Part shown: positions 49,019-60,474 of the stretch, in pieces
Layout: the number at the start of each line of letters is the position of its first letter
Numbering within the stretch: the stretch's first letter is position 1
Assembly: GCA_036925085.1 (NCBI GenBank)
Contig: JAUPFP010000006.1
Span: 977,001 to 1,041,000 of the forward strand
From: Brachycybe producta
Taxonomy: Eukaryota > Arthropoda > Diplopoda > Playtdesmida > Andrognathidae
Reading direction: 5' to 3'
Length of the DNA: 64,000 nucleotides
Notes under the pieces: generated by a model
What the model was told of the DNA's origin: nothing
Databases searched by the model: none
The model's input: the letters and a program-made list of their open reading frames with translations, nothing else
Position numbers and translations under genes: made by a program

Positions 49019-51399
49019 TCAGGTCGATTTATAAACTGCGTCATTGTAAGGTGGTGGTGGTGCCTAAAAATGTATAAAAACACAAAACTTGAATTCAAAC
49101 TTAAAACGCGAGAAAATAAACAAAAGCTTGCTTACATCTAAATTGAAACTATCGTTTTTCGATGATTGTGAAGTCAGAGGGTAAGTTTCCATTGGATCTA
49201 TTCCTCCTTGCATTGGATAAGATAATCCTTGCGGTGCAGGTGGTGCACTGGCAGGAGCAAAGACAACAGGCCCAGTGGTCAGCATAGGTGGAGGACCAGT
49301 GTAATTGGTGGGAGGGACGTATTCGGTTGTCGCTATACCGTTGACGATAATGGCACGGGTTCGGCTACTTTCTCTGCAACCGCGTCGCATATGCCAAAAG
49401 ATTATGATCATAACGAAAGCGATGGTCACGGTAATGACGACATATTTTAATGTAGTCCGTTCAGGCTTTTTTTTCGCGACGGTATTGTAGAAATCTGTGT
49501 CTGTTGCATCATATAATTTAACAAAGCAAATAACAGCATGTTTTAGTTTTTTCTCATTTTTCGGAAGAGTAAACGAAAATACATTGATGTTTTTCACAAT
49601 AGTATTTTTGAAAATAGACTTTTTTCTTCTAATTTTTAGTTTGCTAATTAGCTGTTAAAGTGGTTTTAAAGCGTAAAAGTCCATTGAAAAAAGCAAAATT
49701 TGGAAAAACTTGAAAGTATTTCGGGAAGCTTAGAAGGGTAGCTCAGTCACTTAACGGTATTTTCACGTTTGATATCTGTTAAAATAAACTTTTTATGTTA
49801 GTTTGAAAATGACCCAACTTTAACTGTAAAAAGTTTATTTTGAAAGATATATTCAACGTGAAAATTCAAATGTAATTCAACTACCCGTTCTAGTTTCTGA
49901 AACACTTTCTAATTTTTCTTTATTTTGCACCTAAAAGATAGAATAATCAAGAATTCGGTAAAATGCGTTCTCGTCTTATTTTCTGTACAACAAACGTTCG
50001 ATCTTTGGGATTATATACTTATTAATATACCAGAAGACGAAGAGGTAGGCTGCTTCTTTATACACTGTGGAAAGTCAAGCTGCACATAACTAGGTCCAAA
50101 TCCCACAGTAGTTTTCCATGTAAGATCACTTTCGCAGCGAACTGTGTCCAAAAGAACCTTTTCGTAGCCGTAGTTGCAGATATATTTGTACTGCGTTCCG
50201 ATTTTATTTGTCGATTCCCAACTGAAGACCTTCTCGACATAGCCATTTTCAATTGTCGGAGGAGGTCCACATTCTATATGAAATTAATAAAAATGAAGCC
50301 AAACTGAGTCTGATTTTTTTTTATTAATTTCTCATTTCTGTGGAGGACCTTTTTGACGACATATCGTGTGAACCTTCGGAGACCATTTTCCACCGTGAAT
50401 ACATTCAAACGGTCCAACTGTAGAACCACTTTCCAGAAAGTAATCGTTCTCGCAATTGAATTTAACGCCGGTTCCAACACCGTATGCTGTTTTTTTATTA
50501 TTGATCGAAAAGCTTTCGTCTCCAGCCACAATGTCTGGACTGGCACCACTGACGTGTGGTAAAATGCAAAATAAGTCTGGATCTGAAACAAAAATGGAAT
50601 CATCAATACGTGTACGAAGGCAACATTTAAATTGAATTGACATTTACCTATACAAATTTGTGATTTACAGCAACGTAATTTATCCGCATCACCCGTCCAC
50701 TTCCCATCGAGGCACGTAAACGTTCCGCTACTGTCCTTTCCTTTGGTGAACCCCACGCCACAGGTGTAAGTGACATTTGCACCGTTCTTGTATCTTCCAT
50801 TTGGAAGTTTTAGTCCCTTGTATTCGTAAGTGGCATCTTTAATGTCTCGAGGAGTGTCACAGTTGGAACCTGTTACGAGTACGAGGATACAAGTTGAAAT
50901 GGTTTATGAAACTCTGGTTATTTCTGTTTTTCATAGGAGTAAAATTAAGAAAAACTAGAAAGTGTTTTAGAAACTATAGAAGGGTGGGCACCTTAATCAC
51001 TGAAGACGTTTTTTCATGTTGCTATCTTTCAAAATACACTTTTTATATTACAAAAATTTAAAAATAATCGTCTGCTTAAAGTTAGATCATTTTCAAACTG
51101 ACATGAAAAAGTTTATTTTGAAAGATATCAACTTTGAAGTGATTGAGCGACCCTTCTAGTTTCTAAACCACATTCAAGTTTATCTTCAATTTGTACCTGA
51201 AAGACAGAACAATCAAGAGTTTGAGAGGCGTTTATACAGCTTTAAAACCACCTTTTAGTATAGTTGTCCACTGCTTTGTAAATCACAATCATGCACACAC
51301 AAACACATAATTTACATAATTACCATTTGCAATGGACACCAACATTACAAGACACAGAGTTTGGAATAGCAATGTCAGATTCAATCTGACAGTGTCCAT
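49019..51399 (-). CDS. Type I membrane protein with three CCP domains and PPPY tail (394 aa)
   Basis: Exons complement(join(49019..49063,49136..49500,50031..50273,50349..50582,50648..50869,51324..51399)); total 1185 nt, all introns phase 1 until the last. Signal peptide 1-26 (ends LVSIANG), then three CCP domains, one per exon (starting CDTPRDIKD, CILPHVSGA and CGPPPTIENG, four cysteines each, plus an extra CC and C after the first), a membrane span about 276-294 (TLKYVVITVTIAFVMIIIF), a basic stop-transfer (HMRRGCR), and a proline-rich tail ending APPPPYNDAVYKST, where PPPY is a WW-binding motif. The order CDTP, CILP, CGPPP matches the domains found singly or in pairs in the two neighbours, as if the cluster shuffled one ancestral set. 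The frame is open upstream of the chosen Met through a low-complexity repeat, so the start is a judgement. Confidence 0.85.
49648..49960. repeat. Family-A foldback MITE (intron of three-CCP gene)
   Basis: Both arms; left end GTTAAAGTGGTTTTAAAGCG. Confidence 0.7.
50900..51256. repeat. Family-A foldback MITE (intron 1 of three-CCP gene)
   Basis: Both arms, right end CTTTAAAACCACCTTTTAG. Confidence 0.75.
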
Positions 51400-51505
51400 G
51401 GTTTTGGTGCCCGTGGTTTTGGTGCCCGTGGTCTTGGTGGTGGTGCCCGTGTTCTCGGTGGTGGTGCCCGTGGTTTTGGTGGTGTTGCCCGTGGTGGTGA
51501 TGGTT
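51400..51505. repeat. Minisatellite above the three-CCP gene start
   Basis: Degenerate units of about 18 bp, GGTGCCCGTGGTTTTGGT and variants. On the minus strand one frame reads Thr/Gly-rich (joined to the CCP signal peptide frame) and another reads His/Gly-rich. Confidence 0.85.
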
Positions 51506-51767
51506 GTAACCATTGTATGCAAATCTCGCTGATAAGCTGAAATTCAGCCAAACGATAATCTCAATCGTAGTCACGGTAAAAGTGACGTCTGACGATGGAT
51601 TTAATTAATAAATTATCCACGGATTTGTGTTGCTTTCAAGGTACTCTCTAAACCACCACCCACTCTCATACAAAGTTACATTGGACAAGTATCATTGTAT
51701 GAGATAAATTTTACTGCAGAGAAACCACGTGGTGTCTCGTGATGTCACGAGTGGGACGTCTCTGTTT

Positions 51768-51978
51768 TATGCTCTGGCTAACTATAACCTAAATAAGTGA
51801 GAAGAAAGTATTAATAAAAAGGAATGATGTGATGAGAACAGGATATATCGTTGTGGTAAATAACGACAAGGCTCATTTTAAATGCAACAATTCCGGGCCA
51901 TTTAATGTCACAGGGCCGGATTGCTGATGTTGTTACTCTCTTAACCTATTCTGGTTATAGTTAGCCAGAGCATTAAAG
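51768..51978. repeat. Foldback element, about 210 bp
   Basis: GCTCTGGCTAACTATAACC at left, GGTTATAGTTAGCCAGAGC at right. No copy elsewhere in the window. Confidence 0.75.
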
Positions 51979-52059
51979 TGTCGTCTGCTTAGAAATGATT
52001 AGTTTCTTTCAACGTTAATTTTGTAAAATAACATGACTAAAACTGTAAACGCGCCTGAA

Positions 52060-52345
52060 TTGCTTGTTATTCTATATTGAAAGTGATTTAGAAACTAGAA
52101 GGGTAGTTCAACACTTAAATGTATTTTCATGCTGATATCTTTTAAAATAAACGTTTTTTGTGTCGTTTTTAAAACATTTTTATCTATAAAAAGTTCATTT
52201 TGAAAGATATCAACATGAAAATACTGTCGTTTCATCAACCCATTCTAGTTTCTAACACACTTTCAATTTCTTCTTAGTATTGTTTACCTGAAACGCAGAA
52301 TAATCAAGTTTCAAAGTCACCTGTTCATAAAAACATCTAAAATGA
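52060..52345. repeat. Family-A foldback MITE
   Basis: Both arms, shortened left end. Confidence 0.65.
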
Positions 52346-52476
52346 AACATTTCAAATTGAAATGTTATATAAAATCAAACAAGAACACATTTATTCTACT
52401 TTTTTTAAAAAATAACAATACACATTTAAGTACATTCATTATACATAATTATAGTCTTTTTTATCATCTTTGCATG

Positions 52477-52743
52477 TCAAATTTTACATAAAAACCAAAA
52501 CAAGAACCGACTAAATAATACATTAAAAAAACTTTCAAGACGTCGTGGTGTCGAGAAACTGACTGAAAAAGTCCGTTGCTGTTCGTTTAGTACGAAAGAA
52601 CATATCGAATTTAAGGCTAGCACTTTGGCAACAATGTTATCTCTCTTGAAGTAGACAGTGTCACTCGAAAGAGACAAGAGTCCTCTAGAGAAACTGTCAT
52701 GGAAGGGCCGATCACCGAAATCGACAGACTCGACGGTGTCCAT
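52477..52743 (-). CDS. Doubtful 88-aa open frame
   Basis: Single open frame starting MDTVESVDFGDRPFHDSF and ending in a hydrophobic stretch. An AATAAA-like signal on the same strand lies about 80 bp beyond the stop, near 52400. Base composition over the first 200 bp is more balanced than the flanks. I recognise no domain and see no paralog in the window. It could be a terminal exon of a gene whose other exons I cannot find, or chance. Confidence 0.25.
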   Translation of the reverse strand: MDTVESVDFGDRPFHDSFSRGLLSLSSDTVYFKRDNIVAKVLALNSICSFVLNEQQRTFSVSFSTPRRLESFFNVLFSRFLFWFLCKI

Positions 52744-53139
52744 GAAAAGAAAAAGAGAAAACTAATATTTTCTTATCCGTCTTTATAATGGTGGCCACAC
52801 ATCAGAACAGAAATTAACATTGGAAAAAAGGGTGACGTCATCCGTTTTGAGAAAGTGGTCCCCTCACCCTTTACATCCGTAAAAATGACCTTTAGGCTTT
52901 AGGGCACAACCTTTGCACCACTCTCTTTATTAAAAAGTAAGGGGTTGATTTTATTAGGTGATTTGAGCTGCTCTAATTGGTCAGAATATTAAACAAGATA
53001 ACAACAAGAACAGGAACCAGAAAATCGGCCAGAATTTGAAATTCTTTCGAAAATTCTTTTTTTGGCCTTAAATTCTTGGCTGATTTTCCGTATGTGTGTC
53101 CTCCGCTTTAGACTACTACTTTACAGTATTAGTAATAGT

Positions 53140-53270
53140 CTAAGATTGAACTACCGTTCTAGTTTCAAAAAAACACTTTAAAATTTCTAGTAAATGTTAC
53201 TCTTAAAATATAGAATAATCAGAAGTCGAAGGGAGTTGTACACTTTAAAACTACCCTAACAATTTCGTGC
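53140..53270. repeat. Family-A right-arm fragment
   Basis: CTACCGTTCTAGTTTC to CTTTAAAACTACCCTAA. Confidence 0.55.
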
Positions 53271-54152
53271 ATTTTTTTACATCATAATCCGAAAATGACG
53301 CATTTTTTTCTTTTATTCAAAAGGGTTTCAAAAATCACCACGAAACAAGTGTAGGGATCCTCCTTCCTTTCTCCGTCAAAAAAAAAAATGGTTTAGAAAG
53401 CACCAAATGACATTGGTTTCCACAACTAATTTAGCCATGTAATAAAATTATATATCAGGAAACTTATTGAAATTTATTTTTCATTGATATCCGAGTCTTT
53501 TATTTGGCTATTTTTTTTTTCTTTTGTCCAATTGTGTTGGCCCAGTTTCGTGTTTCATACACTTTTTTTTTGTTTATACTCTTTTACCATTATCGTATTG
53601 TAATTCATTTGACCCCCTCAGGCTGGTAACATAGAGAATTATTTAGGACGCTTGTTTTGGAGTGGATTTTTCTTTTCTTTCTACCTGACTTTCGAATAGT
53701 TTTTGAGTCGGTTTACAAGTTATAAAGGGGTACTTTTACTATACTTGTTCTCTTAATTGTCCTGCAGGCAGTGAAATCGGTTTTTACCAAGAAAATTTAA
53801 GTTTTCCTCACTTGTCAATCTCAGCCATTCTCTACTATGAAACAACCTATCGAACATTTTATAGAAATTTGTTTCTAAACAAGTACTAAGTTATGTTTCG
53901 GACAAAAAGTGTCGTCCAATTACTCCTGCGTTTTTATACTTATTTTCTTGTAACTTGACCTTCTGTGGTGGTTTTTTTTTTTAGAAAAACTCGTTCTTCA
54001 ATATCAACAATTCAGTAAGGTATCACCTTAAATTCAAAGTGGAAGGACGAGTGGACTTTCTCGAGAAGTTTTATATGTTGTTGTTTTTTTGACACATATT
54101 ACATGTAATTTCATTTCATTCATTTTTAATACAAAAGATAACTTTAATTAAG

Positions 54153-56194
54153 ATGGCAGATCAAATTGTTCCATCTGAAAAACTTCGATTCTATGTCTGG
54201 AAAAATGTTTTAGTTTTGAGTGTGGGATGGTTTTTTCTTTTCATGGGATTACTGCCACTGTTGACCGTCCAGAGTTCGTTGAACTCTGTCGATGGGTTAG
54301 GCACCGTGTCGTTGAGTGTCCAGACTGCTATGGCCATTGTTGGATCTGCTTTTCTGACCACTAGTGTCCTCGGCAAGATCGGTACCAAATGGGGTGCAAC
54401 AATAGGAGCTTTCTTAAACAGTTTTTATGTTGCGGCCAATTTTTATCCGTCCTGGGGAACACTTTTGCCAACCTGTGCTCTAACTGGATTATGCGGTGCG
54501 ATCATGTGGCCTTCGCAGCTGACTTATTTAACGATGTTGGCTAAGATTTACTCGGAACACGTAGGTGCCGAACATAGTCAGATGAACAATCGTTTCTTTG
54601 GCGTTTTTTATACAATATTCTACAGTAGTAACATTTTAGGCAATGTGGCCTCGTCACTGATTCTCGGTTACGATAGACCTAAAACGTCGGTTCGTTCTTT
54701 CTCGTACGATCCAGATCTCGTGTGTGGTTCGTATTACTGTAACGAAGATCTCGGAACAAACTTCCGACCGGAGTTACCGAACACTATGACAGACATTTTT
54801 AATGTTACCAATTTTAGTGGAAATGTTTCTCTTTCTGCATCGTTAAGCTCTTCGAGTAGACCAAATACAGCCAATGTATATGCATTGTGCACCTTTTGTA
54901 TGGTATGTGTCCTTGTGTCTTCCTTACTCTTGGCATTGTTCTTGGATCCTCTGACACGATTCGGAATTGTCGAAAAGAATGATGGTGAGACATCGGCTTT
55001 GAAGGAGTTCGGAGCTGCATTTGGAAACCTTAGAGATCCCAAACAACTTTTGCTTTTGCCACTCACATTCTATAATGGAATGGATAACTACTTCTTAAAC
55101 ACCGACTTTACAAAAGTAAACATTTGGGTTTTTATGGGGAAATTAGAAATCGTTAGTTATTTTTTGGGGGGGATGCAGAAAAATCGCTAAAACCATTTAA
55201 ATCACTAAAAAAAGGTTAACGAATTTGCATTAATGTTGATAATGACATTTTGATGTTTGTAAATTGTCATGTTTTTAAATTGTAAACGTCTCTGGAACTC
55301 TGCTTATTCTGTTTTTTAAGAGGAAAAGGGAAAGTTTGAAAGTGTTTTTAGAAACTAGAAGGGTCAGCTCAATCACTTAAGAATATTTACATGTTGAAAT
55401 CTTTTAAAATAAGCTTTTTATGTTACTGATTCGGTCTTTTTACTACTCAACTTTTAGCAGATTGATATTTTTTAAATATTTATGCAAATTCGTTATCTAT
55501 AATAGTTTCAAATGAATTTTGTGGTTTCGTTGTTATAAAAAGTTGTTTAAATTTTTTTTTTTCGCTTTGAAGGCCTTCATAACGTGTCCTCTAGGAGTGG
55601 AACACATTGGATTCATTACGGCTAGTTCCGGATTATTTGGGTTAATGTCTGCATTTTTCGGCGGTTGGTTTACATCTCGAAGAACCAGACCTATTCCTAT
55701 TGCAATAGGAGCCCTGTCACATTTGATTCCTGCAGGATTTCTCCTCTACTGGAGACCATCAACGAACGATTCGTTACCACAATATATCATTTCTTCATCT
55801 TGGGGTATAGGGACTGGAATCTGGAGTTTTCAAGTAGCTGGTAATATTAATTTATTAGTCCTACAATGATTTCGTAATTCTTATAATTAAAAGTCCTTGT
55901 TGTATGATTACAGCTTTTTATGGAGTCGTATTTGCTGATAATTTGGGTCCAGCTTCAGCGAACGTCAGCATCTGGAACTATTTGGCTCAAATGCTTATGT
56001 TCGGTTTCAGTCACAAACTTTGTGTTTATATAAAAATCTACTTCGTTTTGATTGTTCTCAGTCTCGGTGTCATAGGTTATGCTGCCATAGAAATAATTTT
56101 GTGGCGCACTTCTGGTTCAAAGACAATTTCGACAATGACCATTACGAATAATGTGGACTCGGGCAATAATGGTCAAGTTATGACAACTTTTTAA
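54153..56194 (+). CDS. UNC-93-like major facilitator protein (503 aa, 3 exons)
   Basis: Exons join(54153..55115,55573..55840,55914..56194), 1512 nt. A multi-pass membrane protein of the UNC-93/MFSD11 branch of the major facilitator superfamily. Family marks visible: the first span (VLSVGWFFLFMGL), AHSQMNN-type loop (HSQMNNRFFGVFYTIFYSSNILGN), an N-glycosylated extracellular loop with several N-x-S/T sites (NVTNFSGNVS), LLPLTFYNGMD and DFTK before the second half, then TCPLGVEHIGF and a C-terminal span VLSLGVIGYAAIE. C. elegans UNC-93 works with a two-pore potassium channel and human UNC93B1 moves Toll-like receptors; which role, if either, applies here is unknown. Intron 1 (457 bp) carries a family-A repeat. 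The Met at 54153 is the first in the frame and gives the usual short cytoplasmic start. Length fits the family. Confidence 0.9.
55275..55520. repeat. Family-A partial copy (intron 1 of UNC-93-like gene)
   Basis: Left arm clear, right arm poorly kept. Confidence 0.6.
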
Positions 56195-56374
56195 TATTGT
56201 CTGGCAATTTTACCGGCAATTAACTAAACTTTAAATGAATTGCAGGTAACAATTATTTTATATTAAATATATAAATTAGGTTTTATTATTTTAAAATGTT
56301 TTTAGAATTTTTATTCATTTTATTTATTTCTCAACTTTTTTTTTTTTCGTTTTCTAATTTTCTGTTTTCGTTTA

Positions 56375-56600
56375 AAGTAGTTGAAACTATTTTATTTTGT
56401 CTTTCAGGAGCAAAATCACTTAGTTTTGATATCTTTTAAAATCAGCTTTTTATGTGTATTTAAAAATGACTCAATTTTAAAGCAGATGATAATTTTTATT
56501 TTTGTCTATAAAAAGTTTATTTTGAAATATATCAACGTGAAGATACTATTAAGTTATACAGCTACCCTTCTAGTTTCTATCATACGAAACATAGAAGGTT
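56375..56600. repeat. Family-A diverged copy (downstream of UNC-93-like gene)
   Basis: Shortened arms with TTTTGTCTTTCAGGAGCAAA at left and CTACCCTTCTAGTTTC at right. Confidence 0.6.
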
Positions 56601-56730
56601 GAAAGTTTATTTTATTTTTTTAAAAAAAAGTTCATAATTGCAAACAAAAGTTAATTGTGTAAAACGTTTTCTGCCATTTCTGGGCTATTTTCAAGTGCCT
56701 TCAGATTTGAGCATAGCGGGTATTTTTTAG

Positions 56731-57310
56731 TATGACGTCATATACGTGAAGGAAAATATTTCGAGTATTATTTGCTGTGGCGCTCCATGTTACGATAGAA
56801 TTATGGTATCCATTTTTTATTATTGCGTCATGGATTTAAGGGATATCACGGTTGTGATTGGCTATTTTTCGTTCGGGACAGTCATTATCAGTTAAATCAT
56901 TTATTTTACGAGAAGCGTCTTTATTGGAATTGGCTGTTTAAGGGGGGGGGGGGGGGGGGGGGGTGGGGGTTGTGCATTTTTACATTGCTCATTATGTCGT
57001 GACTCTTATTGGCTGTTATTGTATATCGTAGGATTACGTCATTTTTTAAAGGAAGTGTTACGATTTTTATTGGCTGTTTGTAAATAGTAGCGTATTTTAT
57101 GTTACAACGTCATTAATGAAGGGAAGTGTCTCGTTTATGATTGACTATTGATCCTTAGGAGCCGTCATTGTTAGAAAATCGTTTATTTTACAAGAAACGT
57201 CTCTATTATAATTGGCTGTTTAGGGAAAAAGTATCCATTTTAAGCAAATGTTTGATTATGATTGGCTGTTACGTTGTGACCGGCGTTTGACGTGTATTGT
57301 GTGGGAGTGT
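56731..57310. promoter_or_regulatory. Actn: Degenerate repeat array with ATTGG (inverted CCAAT) boxes upstream of alpha-actinin
   Basis: ATTGG followed by CTGT or CTAT occurs at about 56857, 56929, 57008, 57069, 57211 and 57261, with a mutated box near 57139. Two longer units (56875-56941 and 57158-57222) share GTCATT, TCATTTATTTTAC-like and AATTGGCTGTTTA parts. CCAAT boxes bind NF-Y in animals; a role here is inferred from position. Confidence 0.45.
56942..56968. repeat. Poly-G run
   Basis: About 27 bases, nearly all G, within the ATTGG array. Confidence 0.85.
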
Positions 57311-57713
57311 CATTAACAGCACTTTACCGCGGTTGTTCATTGAAGGAAAATCTTCTATTTGTTCGCTGTTTTCTAATTTTCTAGTATTTTTTTTTTTGTT
57401 CATTATTTCAACCGATTCGAATTGTGAATTTTTCCGTTTCTTTAATCATAACGATTCGAGCCTCGAACAGAGAAGGACGCAACAAAATCAGAGCTACTTT
57501 TAATGTGTATTTACGAATAAGTTTTTGTTGGGGTTTTTCTCTTGTGTCCGTTGTTTGTTTTTTTTTATATAAGTTTTCTCTCGCGCGGCTTCTTCGGTAG
57601 CGGCGGCGGCGACGTTTTTTATTTCTCTTGTCTCATTTTTGAGAGCCCTTTAAGAAGGAACTGTTTTGTGTGTCTTTTTATTTGATTGTTCTCCTTTGTC
57701 AACTGTTGACAAA

Positions 57714-57864
57714 ATGAACAATTCCGTGAGTGTGATAACAAATTCGTACTCAAATATGTACGTGAACGAGGAAGACGCAGACAATGCAACGTATATGGAA
57801 CAGGAGGAGGAATGGGCGAAGGACGGGCTTCTCGACCCCGCCTGGGAAACACAACAGAGAATAA
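57714..57864 (+). CDS. Actn: Alpha-actinin, first coding exon (gene continues beyond window)
   Basis: Starts at Met 57714 (MNNSVSVITNSYSNMY) and runs to YMEQEEEWAKDGLLDPAWE followed by TQQRI. This matches the conserved alpha-actinin N-terminus just before the first calponin-homology domain (in Drosophila YMEQEEEWEREGLLDPAWEKQQ, from memory). The exon ends at a GTCAGT donor in phase 1. The protein is the antiparallel actin cross-linker of the cytoskeleton and muscle Z-line: two CH domains, four spectrin repeats, EF hands. No CH-domain exon (TFTAWCNSHL-like) is found in the remaining 6.1 kb, so the first coding intron is at least that long. Just upstream is a GC-rich, pyrimidine-rich stretch (57545-57620, CTCTCGCGCGGC and GGC repeats) fitting a promoter or 5' UTR. 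Confidence 0.85.
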
Positions 57865-60150
57865 GTCAGTCATTCTTCTTCTCCTCCTTTTAATCCGCTT
57901 TCATTTATGTCATTTATTCACTATTTTAACCAATGGCGTGGTAGCCATCTTGTGTCCTAGTCATTACATTGAATTTTTTTGGATAATTATGCAAGGTTTT
58001 TTTTTATAAACTTCGTAATATATTTAACTCTTTTGTTTTTAATAGTATAATAAGACTAGATTACAATTCAAAATGCCCTTGATTGTTGCTTGAAGGTTAA
58101 AATAAGTCTTGAGTTGATGAACAGTTTATTATTTTTTTCTGATCATATTCCTGCCTCTTCGCAAGAAGAAGCTTGTGACGTCAATGGGGTTGACGTAAAA
58201 CTTAAACTTTGTATCATTTTGTCATAATGAAAAGGGATAATAACAAAAAAAAATCCAAGAATACTTATTTAAACTGTTTATATCACCCGTTTAATATAAG
58301 ACTAAATGACAATATCCTCAATTATATGTTAACCCCTCTGACGTCACAAGTTTCTCTTTACTATGAGGCAGGTATACAATTAATGTTGATTAAATCGCTT
58401 ATTAAGAATCAAATGTGTGGTGGCCATCTTGTGTCCTTTTAAAATTACATTTCTCGGTTTTGTTTTTATTTCTTTTATATTTTTTATTATTCAGATTTTC
58501 TCGCGATTTTTTTTTCTTTTCTCAGATATTAATTGTTTTTTTTAAAAACTTCTTTAGTATCTTTGATTATCAGTTAGTTGTAAAAATAAGGTAATAAATT
58601 AACAATAATAATGAAAACCGGAACCGGAAGTTACCTGTTTTAAAACACCGTTTTTGTTGATCTATTGACCAGTAAGAGAAAAAAAAAAGTAGCAAAAAAA
58701 AACCAGAACAAAACGTTTTTAATGTAAATTATGTCATCGGAAATGAAAGATTTTACTGCGTAATTTTGTTATAATTGACCTCTAGCCATCCTAAATTTCC
58801 ACTAAATTGTTGTTTTTTTTTTTAAAGTCATTTTTCAACTTATTTCAGCATTTTTTTCTTTCATAAAATTGCATAAAATTAAACCTCAACTGAGTCCCTG
58901 ACCCTCGGTTATGACCCTCTCTTTGATTCCCCCCCCCCTTCCCTTCTCATTCTTCCCAATTACAATTACAGAAAATACTCTGCAAGCAGCTGGTTTGGCC
59001 TATAGCAGAGGGATCTTAAGATCCAAGTACTGCTAGATGCATTGTCAATTTATTATGAACATATAATATCTTGTTATAAAATACTTGTGATTTATTAAAA
59101 AGAAATTATTCATATAGTTTAGTTTGGGAGGGGTGGGGTGGGGGAGACTTTTAAAAGAGGTTGTGGAATTGGTGAAGTTAAGGGGGGTGGGTGGGTGGGG
59201 CTTTATTTTTTTTATTGGGTGGAGTAACCGGAGGTTATTTTCGATCATGTACCGATCTTTTAACCACTTTGTATACAATAACTCTTGTTATCCGTATGCG
59301 TACGTACGTACGTTTTAGTGAAACATGAGTTTGGAATGCGGCGACATAAATTCGGCATTGGGATGGGTGGTGGGTGAGGTTCTTTTTTTGGAGGCTGTGT
59401 GTGTGGTTCAAAAGCATTGATAGAATAAGAAGAAAAAGACCTTCGAATTTAAAATTCAACATGTAATTTAACTATTATGTAAACAAGATGTCAACTTCTA
59501 TTCATTTTTGTATCTTTTTAATATTAATAGTGATCGGATTTTTGTCATCACTTGTTTTGAGGCGTCTTTAGGACTGAGGTTGATGATGATGATTAAGGCA
59601 TTATGTATTTTGCAATCAAAGAGGTTGGTTAGAGGCTATAATTAACCTACAATTCGAATCCAGCTGTAGTTTTTAAATAATAGAAGAGAAACTCTAGCCT
59701 CTTAACTAGTGACTTTTGAGTGCAAAAAGTCTATTTCTTGGAGGAGGAGGAAGGAGGATGGGGATCAGATTGAGATGTTCTTCTCCATTCATCCCCACCT
59801 TCTTCTTCTTCTTCATCGTCGTCACATTTCCTAAAATGGAACTCATCTCATCTTTTTTTTAACCTCTTGTATTTTGTCTGTAGTTAAAAGATTCTATCTT
59901 CTCTTAACTATTTTCTGTTATGTCTCTTGTTTTCTGCATCTTCATTGCTTTTTTTGTCTGGAATTTTCAATCGGAGGTTCTTCTTATAACATTTCTAGTT
60001 TTAAAAGTTGCAAACTTTAGAAGAAAACACAAATAATCATCTTTGAGAACAGAGAGAAATCCTGAAAAATTCATCCTCAAATTTTATTTAGTAGAGAGAA
60101 CAAATAAATTTCTGATTCGATTTCGTAATGTAGGAACCATTTTTCAAGGT

Positions 60151-60184
60151 TTAGAAGAAGAAGAAGAAGAAGAAGAAGAAGAAG
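60151..60184. repeat. GAA microsatellite
   Basis: About ten AGA/GAA units in the alpha-actinin intron. Confidence 0.9.
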
Positions 60185-60222
60185 GGTGCAACAGGTTCAT
60201 AAGGATGTAAAATCAAAAATGG

Positions 60223-60428
60223 ACAAGCGATTAGAAATCGGGACGAACAGAAGTTGGCTCCGCCCTTTTTATGACGACCGGCAACTTCTAATTGGTTTGT
60301 TGTGTGGTTCGATGTTGAAAAGGGCGGAGCATGTGACGTCAGACTACATAACAAACCAATCAGAAGTTGCCGGTCGTCATAAAAAAGGCGGAGCCAACTT
60401 CTGTTTGTCACGATTTCTAATTGCCTGT
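60223..60428. mobile_element. Family-B Mutator-like MITE, 206 bp
   Basis: Same length and ends as the 25.9-kb copy. AAAAATGG flanks both sides (8 bp exact; the ninth base differs). Confidence 0.85.
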
Positions 60429-60474
60429 AAAAATGGGGCTCAGAAATCATCTTCATGACCCCTTTTTCTTGGTC

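Larger units (their letters stand above)
51400..54152. other. Intergenic, head-to-head spacer between the three-CCP gene and the UNC-93-like gene
   Basis: Genes on each side point outward, so both promoters should be here. It holds a minisatellite right above the three-CCP start, a foldback at 51.77-51.98 kb, family-A copies and the doubtful frame at 52.5 kb. No other coding signal. Confidence 0.55.
56195..57713. other. Intergenic and probable alpha-actinin promoter/5' UTR
   Basis: The first part holds a family-A copy. From about 56.73 to 57.31 kb is a degenerate repeat array with ATTGG boxes (listed separately), followed by a CT-rich, CpG-containing segment up to the alpha-actinin Met. Confidence 0.55.
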
